Shown here in pieces: positions 6,847 to 15,200 of a DNA stretch of 57,611 bases. Under the pieces are notes generated by a model, which did not search any database, was not told where the DNA came from, and saw only the letters and a list, made by a program, of their open reading frames with translations. Origin of the DNA: a virus; IMG/VR virus record IMGVR_UViG_3300029448_000020, positions 6,265-63,875 of that record. One strand, written 5' to 3'. Position numbers and translations under genes: made by a program. Every line of letters starts with the position of its first letter. Positions within the stretch are counted from its first letter, which is position 1.

Positions 6847-8379
6847 TTATGTTGTTTTTGTTATACTTATATATCCCCCATGAAGTATATCAGTAGTATC
6901 GCCAGGGTTCCACTCTATTATCACAGTTACAGCGCCATTCCCGTCCACGTCATTTGCTCCAAAATCATGAGTAACAGTTCCACTACTAAACGTACTAGCC
7001 GTAGCTAATGCAGATGACATAGCGGCAATAGTAGATCCCGAGTGGCATCTTATAGTACCATCATTGTCCACATCTGTAGCAAACATGGTACACGCGGTCG
7101 CTGTATATCCATTAGGTATAATAACTTCACAGTAAGCGTTAACACTAGCGCTAGGCATCGTTATTCCACCACCAACTAAACTATACTGTGGATGAAATCT
7201 ATAACTATTAGCTAAAAATTCTGTTGGTGATATAGGTATTTTACCATCTTGAATAGTGCCTATATTACTTCCTCTATATAATCCAGTTGTATTAATATAA
7301 TTAGTTGTAGCACCAACTTCTAATTCTATATTTGCCGCAGAATCTAATGTTACAGTTGATCCTGCGACTTCGGCGGTACCAACCGCGGTTATTGTTGTTG
7401 CTGCAGAGGAATCAACATTTAAAACACCAGCATCTATGTTTACCACATTGTCTGTGTCCGCGTCTGCGTCTAAATGAAATACGTCACCAGATATATCGGC
7501 CGGAGTTATAACAACTTTACCATCTGGATCTAGTGTTAAGTCAGCAGCGGTTGCATCGTCATCAACTGTAGTTAAAGTTGTAGCTCCATGTGTTGTTGTT
7601 GATATAGAAAAATAATCTCCCGTATCAGCAGAACTCATACATTTTACATCTATTCCACCATCGGTAACTTTAGTTGTTAGCCCTATGTTTGTATCACCAC
7701 CAGTAGCAATAATATTAATTCCTTCAGCGGTAGTTGTTCCCGCATCACTAACAAAGCTACTTTGAACTTGTATTCCAGTTAGTGTGTTAGTTGCGTTAGC
7801 GTGATTAGTAGCAACGTCAATTAGTGCTAAGTTGTGACCAATAACGCTTCGCGTATTACCATCACCTATTACACCAGTTTTTGAATAAGCGGTTTTTATC
7901 AAACCATTACCAGTTACACTTGCTGTGCCAGCATCTGTTTGTGCTAAATCTATAAAACTACCTGTTGTTATAGCGTTTGCTACTACCTTAATAGCATCTC
8001 CCGTTGTTAAACTATTAGCCGTTAAGTCAAAAACATCAGCAGTAGTTGCAGATGTTGCTAATTCTATACCTATAGTAGAGGTCATGTTAATTAGGCCAGC
8101 TAAAGTAAGTGTTGTTCCATCAAAAGTAAGATTGCTTTCACCTATAATAGCGGCTGACCCATCGGCAGCACCAGTTGCTGTAACCACTCTATTATCTGCG
8201 GCATTATCTAAAAAATCGCTAGTATCAATAACTATTGTGCTTTGATTCTTTTTACTAACTTTACCGTCAGAATCAACAACTAATAACTCGGCCTCTGATG
8301 TTGTAGATAGGTTTTCTAAATACACATCATTACGAAATCTAGATATAAAATCCCATATGTGTTGACCTATCCATTTCAT
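6847..8379 (-). CDS. Tail fibre protein
   Basis: A 510-residue protein. The N-terminus MKWIGQHIWDFISRFRNDVYLE is a recurring start of marine-phage fibre proteins and probably anchors it to the tail. The middle (about 50-380) is a long low-complexity array of T/A/D-rich strands (LTANSLTTGDAIKVVANAITTG, VTDGGIDVKCMSSADTGD) typical of trimeric beta-structured fibres. The C-terminus (about 385-510) is less repetitive and may hold the receptor-binding head. A chaperone domain is not obvious. Confidence 0.8.
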   Translation of the reverse strand: MKWIGQHIWDFISRFRNDVYLENLSTTSEAELLVVDSDGKVSKKNQSTIVIDTSDFLDNAADNRVVTATGAADGSAAIIGESNLTFDGTTLTLAGLINMTSTIGIELATSATTADVFDLTANSLTTGDAIKVVANAITTGSFIDLAQTDAGTASVTGNGLIKTAYSKTGVIGDGNTRSVIGHNLALIDVATNHANATNTLTGIQVQSSFVSDAGTTTAEGINIIATGGDTNIGLTTKVTDGGIDVKCMSSADTGDYFSISTTTHGATTLTTVDDDATAADLTLDPDGKVVITPADISGDVFHLDADADTDNVVNIDAGVLNVDSSAATTITAVGTAEVAGSTVTLDSAANIELEVGATTNYINTTGLYRGSNIGTIQDGKIPISPTEFLANSYRFHPQYSLVGGGITMPSASVNAYCEVIIPNGYTATACTMFATDVDNDGTIRCHSGSTIAAMSSALATASTFSSGTVTHDFGANDVDGNGAVTVIIEWNPGDTTDILHGGYISITKTT

Positions 8380-8380
8380 T

Positions 8381-8704
8381 TTATTGAGAGTCTTTCAAGT
8401 CTTGAGCCGATGGTGCACCTTCACTTCCTGGTTTTCTCATTTTTTCACCTGATCCAGCTTTTATTCTTTTTCTTTTTGCGTGTATATTGTCCCATAAACC
8501 CTTTTTCTTTTTCATGGCTGACTCAGCCTTACTAGCATATATAGCCTTACGTTGTGCGTCAGACTTATATTTTTTCATAGGACTATCTTTCATTTCATCA
8601 ATGTGCTCTTCAATGATTTCAGCCTGCTTGCCATGAGCTTTAACTGCACTTTTTAATTGATCTACAACTTCTTGTAAATCTTTGTATTTCATTTTAAATG
8701 CCAT
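8381..8704 (-). CDS. Basic virion-type protein with tag start, DSPMKK and NIHAKRKR motifs
   Basis: A 107-residue protein. It starts MAFKMKYKD, the first half of the tag. At about residue 40 comes DSPMKKYKSDAQRKAIYASK. The C-terminal third, GLWDNIHAKRKRIKAGSGEK with a following RKPGSEGAPS, is a module found in many small marine-phage proteins. The three motifs in one short protein link the tag family with the SPM family. Function unknown. Confidence 0.7.
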   Translation of the reverse strand: MAFKMKYKDLQEVVDQLKSAVKAHGKQAEIIEEHIDEMKDSPMKKYKSDAQRKAIYASKAESAMKKKKGLWDNIHAKRKRIKAGSGEKMRKPGSEGAPSAQDLKDSQ

Positions 8705-8709
8705 AATTT

Positions 8710-8892
8710 TTATATTTCAAATCCAAAGTTTAGAATCATAAATCTAAATCTTTTACAACTCTTTTTTTTATTTTCACAAACCCAACAAGGGCAAAACATT
8801 AGTTCAAACACTGTTAGTGTGCTTATTCTAAATGTTAATTCATATTTATCTTTTTTGTTTCCTGATGTCCAGGAATTAATCCAATTTATCAT
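8710..8892 (-). CDS. Small protein with a CPCxxC motif
   Basis: A 60-residue protein with strand-like hydrophobic stretches (YELTFRISTLTVFELMF) followed by CPCWVCENKKKSC and the closing FRFMILNFGFEI. The clustered cysteines could bind metal or form disulfides. A neighbouring 28-residue ORF (8896-8982) has a similar CPCPMC, suggesting related functions. No family recognised. Confidence 0.5.
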   Translation of the reverse strand: MINWINSWTSGNKKDKYELTFRISTLTVFELMFCPCWVCENKKKSCKRFRFMILNFGFEI

Positions 8893-8895
8893 AAT

Positions 8896-8982
8896 TTATT
8901 TTTTTATTATTTTAAAAATTACTAAACCAACTATTGCAGCTGTTGTGCACATAGGACAAGGGCATATAACTAACATTTCCAT
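8896..8982 (-). CDS. 28-residue membrane peptide with a CPCPMC motif
   Basis: The ORF reads MEMLVICPCPMC, then a hydrophobic helix (TTAAIVGLVIFKIIKK), then TAA. Its ATG overlaps the final codons of the upstream gene (8970-9260), an arrangement typical of coupled translation. The next gene starts only 3 bases after its stop. Four of its first twelve residues are C or P in CPCPMC, echoing CPCWVC in that next gene. The exact fit between genes makes it likely real. Confidence 0.5.
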   Translation of the reverse strand: MEMLVICPCPMCTTAAIVGLVIFKIIKK

Positions 8983-9260
8983 CTACGCCTAGCAGCTTTA
9001 CCTCTTTCACCAGTCCAACCTCTTGATCTAGCGCAAAACGATTTTCTACGTTTAGCAGCTTTACTACCTGGTTTAACATCACCAGTCACAGCTGTTTTCA
9101 GCTTGCTACCTGGATTTTTACGTTTATATGTTTCAACGCCCTTCTTTGTCATACCGGCGCCTTCTTCAACTGTTCTGAAGTTTCTACCTTTACCTTTTGT
9201 AGTTTTTCTAGGTTCATTGTCCTTGGTAAATGGAGTAAACCCTTTTTGTATATAAGCCAT
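8970..9260 (-). CDS. Tag-bearing DUF6321-like protein
   Basis: A 96-residue very basic protein. It starts MAYIQKGFTPFTKDNEP (the tag). From about residue 34 on, GAGMTKKGVETYKRKNPGSK, KPGSKAAKRRKSFCARSRGW and the closing ARRRWKC match a small domain seen in cyanophage and marine-phage proteins (I believe DUF6321). Here the tag is fused to a known small phage domain, which again supports a modular signal. Function unknown; DNA binding is plausible from charge. Confidence 0.7.
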   Translation of the reverse strand: MAYIQKGFTPFTKDNEPRKTTKGKGRNFRTVEEGAGMTKKGVETYKRKNPGSKLKTAVTGDVKPGSKAAKRRKSFCARSRGWTGERGKAARRRWKC

Positions 9261-9279
9261 AATTTATATTATTACATGT

Positions 9280-12200
9280 TTATTGATGAGCATAACATTT
9301 CTTGTTTTTATTCTCAGTCTTGTTGTTACATCGTTGACCATTAGTTTTTATAGCTGTACATCTATATTCTTTTATGCCGTCATTGTCTCTATCCATACCA
9401 TCTTTAAAATCCATATGATGTATGCACTTCCAGGTTTTAGCTTTAGTTTCTGTTGTTAAGCTACATCTTTGACCATTTGATCTAATACCAGAGCATTGCA
9501 CGGTTTTTATTCCTTCTTTCTTTTTTCTTTCATCTTCAGCTTTTTTATCTTCTGCTTTTCGTTTTTCTTTTTCTATTTTTTGACTTTCCCTTCTTTCTTT
9601 TTTAGCATCAGCTTTTGCTCGCTCTAGTTCTTCGTCTTTAACACCAAGACTCCACATACTCCAACCAGTAGACAAAGCAACACGCTTCCAAAGATCATGA
9701 TTACCCGTTATTGCCTCTTCTAGGTTATTCATCTTATGTTGTATTCTAGCCATAGGAAAGTTAGTTAAACCTTCTACTAAACTACTAGCTATAGATAGAT
9801 TAGGATTCTCTATTCTAAATCCTATTTGTTTACTAACACCTTTATTGTATTTTTCTGATTTTATTGCTTGGTTTAGCTTTCTAAGTTTACTACCCATAGG
9901 TGGAGATAAACTAACAGCCTGTAAAGCTATTCTTATGTCATCTCTTTTGGCCCACGGTTGTTCTGTTTCATATTTCCATTGCTTTAATGTATTTTTTAAT
10001 GCGGCTATAGCGGCACCATAAACACCAGTTCCTCTTAATAAAGTATCTATAGCTCCATCTAAAACTCTTATACCTTGAGTTCTTTTTCTTTCGTCATCTT
10101 CATCATCATCTCCTCCAAATAAGGCAAACGCTAATCCAGATTGTAGAGCACCGAATATTAGATTTTGAACAGCACCATAGTATATAATCTTAGATATGTT
10201 AGTTCTCGTATCACCTCTACCATTTTTAAGATCTAATGCAGCCTTCTTCATTAATCTAGTCATCTGCATTGGTGTGTTTTGAAATGGTAGTATTATTCTA
10301 CCTAATACACCAGCTTGTTGTCCTGATATTAAATCTGGTCTAGATGACTGTTGTGTTTCTTCTGCTATTTCTTGAAAATCTAAAAATGCTTGAGATTCAG
10401 CTTCGGCTTGAGATTTTCCATTTTTGATATAAGTATTTATTCTATTTCTATAAAAACTAGCGCCACCAAAAGATATAGCAAAACTATCCGCTATTCTAGT
10501 TGGTGCAAATCCCTTTTCTAACATCCATCTAATTACAGATTCTACGCTACCTCTACTTTGAGAAAACGCATCAGCTAATTCACTGTGAGCTATATCTATT
10601 TGTGACCCACCTCTTCTTTGTTTTAACATGTCAGAGTTAAATATGGTAGCAAAGTCTTTAGAAAATTGAGGTATGTTAGCAAATGCTTTAGAAGCTTTAA
10701 ATATATTATTATCTCCCCAATTAATAAAGTTAACTGTAGATATTGTTTGTAGCGCTGCAGATCTTACATTAAGAAACATGATTGCTCCAACAGAACCGTT
10801 AACCCAGTTAACAAACTTATTGACTGTCTTATCTTTACCAAGAACTCTATTAGTTCCGTTTTCCATTCTGTATAATATATTCTCTAAAGCATCTCTAAAA
10901 CCAGAACCATGTATAGCCTCTATTTTATTTAAATTATCTTTTGAAAATATTTCATTTTTATTATTTATCCAATCACCTAAAAATTGTTGTCTTCCAATTT
11001 TAACTGTATTAAATAAATCACTAGCTATACTTTCAACCATCCAAAATTCACTAGGTTGAGTGTAACCATCTTGAGCGCGAGATATAATACCTAATGTTTC
11101 AGCAAAGTTTATTAAATCAGCGTTTTTATTAACGTGACTTAATAGTTTCTTTTTTGTTGTTTCAGCCATACCTGGTATTTCCATACCGTTTTTATTCCAT
11201 AAATATGTTCTTATAGCTGTATCAACAGTAAAGCTTGTTCCAGGTACTTTATCATCTAGTGTTTTTACTAATTTAGGATTTCTTTTTTTCAATGCAGAAT
11301 ACTCATTAGACATGTTTTGCTTGTATGTATTCCAAGTTCTTATACCTTTAGCAAATGGGTCAAATAAATTATCTTTAAACCATTTCATATCTTTGTCTCC
11401 TTGTTTACCTTTACCTAAAAACTTATACATTAAACCTTTGAAGTCTTCAGCTGATGGTGGAACAAAAAGATCCCATTTACCTATACCTTTTCCTCTAACT
11501 ATAGCTTCACCTCTTGAAAATACTTTTTCAAAACCAACACCAGATGTTCTTTCAATCATCTTGTTAAAATCAACACTGTGAGATCCACTTAGTTTAACTT
11601 TAGCTTGCACAACCTTAGATTTGATATCTAGTTGATCTAAGACATTCTTAACAGCTTTTACATTTGGTAAGGCATCATCTACAAAATACATATCATTATA
11701 ACCCTCTGCAAACTTCTCTAACATCCAGTCAGCTTTAGCTTGACCAGTGCTATTACCTAAACCAGTTACATTTTTTATAGGTATATAAACACCTTCACTT
11801 CTTAACCAATCATGAATAGCTTTTTGACTCTCAGGTGCTCTTGCTGTTAATATAAAAACATTATTAGGTCCATACTTTTTAATTTGATTTTTCATCTTTT
11901 GAAGTAATGGTCCTGGTTTACCTTTTGTAACTTTATTAAAATCAGTGAAATCAAAATCCCAACCCTCTTTAGCTAATTGATCACCAACCATTGGCCATTC
12001 ATTTGAAGCTATCTTTTTAGTTTCTTTACCTTTCTTAGCGATTATATAGTTTTCACTTACACCAACTGTCTCATCAAAATCAAATGCAGACATACCTTTA
12101 GTCTTACCAGTTTGACTGTGCTTAACAATATTTTTTTGAGCTTTTATTGCGTTAAAAATATTATTAACTTGAGATTGTGACTTACTCCATTTAATTTTTA

Positions 12201-15200
12201 CAGCAGCTTGTATTCCTTTTATTGCTTTTTGTTTAGTAATTTTACCTGTTAATTGTTTTATTATTAAATCGTTTTGGATAGGTATTAATCTTTCTATTTG
12301 AACGTCAGTTAATTTTTTGACATTAGTACCAACACCAAAGTATTCTGCTATAGTTTGATTAGTACCAACTATTTCTAATTCATTTAAATTAACACCTTGA
12401 ATAGCTAATCTAACTACAGCACCCATCCCATCTTCTAGTTTAAGTTCACCACTAATAACTCTAGGCAGAATATCATCAAACCAAACGTCTGGCGCACCAT
12501 TTTTTAAACCAATTTTTTCACCGTAAATATTTTTGCTACCATCATTAATTAAATTGTCAGCTTCTATAGTTATACTTCCTTGCATCATAGAAGCTCTTAT
12601 ACCAACAAACGCTTTTTCAACATTACCTTCCATAGCAGCAAATAGCAAGGCAGAATGTATTTGATTAGCCGGGTGGTTGTGCTCTTCTCGCATGTTAGCC
12701 TTATAATTAGGCTTTCTTGTTTTTTGATCTATAGTGCGTATTTTATATGGAAAAGACACTCTAACTGTACTACCCATACCAGCGGAACCACCGTCTTGAT
12801 AAAAAGATATAAATAATGCCGCTGCCTCAGGATTTGTTTTTAAAAACTCTTGTATTGCTACAAAATAATCTTTAAGATTATCTAGTTTATTGTCTTCTAC
12901 AGCTTGTTGTTTTTCACTTAAGTTTATTTTTTTAGGTTGTTGTTTTTTATTCTTTAAGTAACCATGTCTAATTAACTTTATTTCGCTTTCAGTTAAAGAA
13001 AATGAGTCTTTGATCATGTTCATAAAAAATTCCTCACTTCCATAAGTAGATCTACTAACACCACCTAATCCAGATTTCATTAAGTAATCTCTAAACTGAG
13101 GGTTTTCTTGTAAGAATTGTATAGTAAATCTTATTTTAGCCTCTATAACTGATTCTCCAGTGTTTTCATCGAATACACCATTATAAGTGGCTTTATCACC
13201 TTCGTATCTAATAAAGCTTTCTAGTTTACCAACTGGTATTTTAGACTTTTTAGACCAATGTTTAACCAAGTCATTGGCACCCATATAAAAACCTTCTTTG
13301 TGTTTTTCACTAAACATAACCTCAGATCGACCTCTACCTATTTCTTTCATAGATGGTTTATCTAATCTTATTTGTTGATTAGCACCTAATGCAGCTAGTT
13401 GGATAACAAACTCTCTTATAGCTCCATCAAACTTAGTGCCTTTACTTGTGGGATTACCATCTTGATCCATTCCAAATAACTTAAAGAAATCTTCATTTGG
13501 CGCACTTTGTATTTTATCAAATCTATTTTTTTGACCTAATGATTTTATTGCTCCTTTACCAACCTCAACTCTCTTACCACTATCTCTATAAAATTCATTA
13601 AGTTTAGTATTAGCCACGCCAGTAGCTCTACCGTCTTCATCTTGAGCTTCAGGTAATATGTCTATTAAATTGTTATCTTTAGCTATTTCAGCTATCTTTT
13701 TTCTAGCAGCGCTTCTTTGTTGTCCATCTAAATCTATGTTTTTAGAAAGCTTATTAACAGGTATACCAAATTCATTACTAAACAACTCTAACACTGGAAC
13801 TAATGGTCCATTTTTAACTAGTGCTTTAGTTTTCTTGTATGATTTTTCTTTTTCTAATTTAGTCAAATCAGCATTGTCAGTAATTTCTTGTATATTATCA
13901 GGTTTTACTCCAACAATTTTAGATACTTTCTTACCATCAACTTGTTTGGTTGCAGCGGTTGATGGTGTAGATTTTTTATCAGCAGCATCAAATCCAGCCT
14001 CCTGCAAAGCATCAAGTGAAAATGAATCTATTTGATCTTTTAGTGATTCTAATATTTGACCATATCTTCTAGGTAGTATATCATTTACGTAAGCGCCAAA
14101 CTCAGGGTTAACACTTGGATCCCATGAGTTAGCTAGTGTTATTAATTGTTCTATAAATCCACTTTGCCAATCTTGTTTTGGTATAGCTTTAGAAATATAA
14201 TTAGGCACACCAGCGTCTCTAAGATTTCTTATTCCAGATTCATAAGCGTTTTTAGCTAGTTTGTTTGCTATAGCTAAATTATTCATGACTAAACCCTCTC
14301 TAATTCTAGGTGTAACAGCGTCTCTTAGGTTTTTTCTATTTATACCCTTTTTATCAGCTTGATCAACAACTTGACCATATAGATTTTTATTTTCATTAAC
14401 TATCTGAACAGTGTTTTTCTTTAAAGCCTCAGACATTTTTGCATCACGAGTCTTAGTGTCCTTACCAACAATAGATTCCATCGTTTTTGTTGTTTCAGCT
14501 ATACTACTTCTACCTATAGCTTTTCTTTCTTTCATTGTTAGAGTACCAGCTTTAATTTTCTTAGCTAGCTGAGTAACAAATGTAACAGCGTCTGTTTCAC
14601 CTTCAAAATTAAAATCAACATCTGATTTAGTTGCTTTTTTAATACCATTTCCAAACATCCAACCCATTAACGCACCTACACCTGTGTTCTTTTCAGATTT
14701 AAGGTCAAATTTTCCTTCAGCTACCAACTCCATGAAAACAGTTAAAGTTTCCTCTGGATCCATTCTACTACCATCGTTTCTAGTTGTATAAGCAACTAAC
14801 ACCTTATGTAGATTTGGATTATGTATTTGAACATGTTGCTCTATTTGTGCTGCCATACCAGCAAAAGCTTCGGGATTACTAGAAAATGCCTCTCCAAATA
14901 TAGTATGACCAAGCTCATGTGTCCTTGTTTCTAGCCTATCATCTTTAGCCATATTTTCTACAACTTGAAGAGAAATAAACTTACCATCTGTAGTAGGTAG
15001 ATTTACACCATGACCACCGTTTTGAATACCTTTGATTGCTTTGTTTTTAGCTTCTTCAGAAACGTTTTCTAAATTACTTATATCTTCTACTGCCTGATTA
15101 ACTGTTTGAGAGTTAATCATTGATTGAGCTAAACCAGTTTTCTTTCTTCTTTCGTTAAAAGCTTGATTTATTTCTTGAGTGTTATATATTATTCTAGCTT

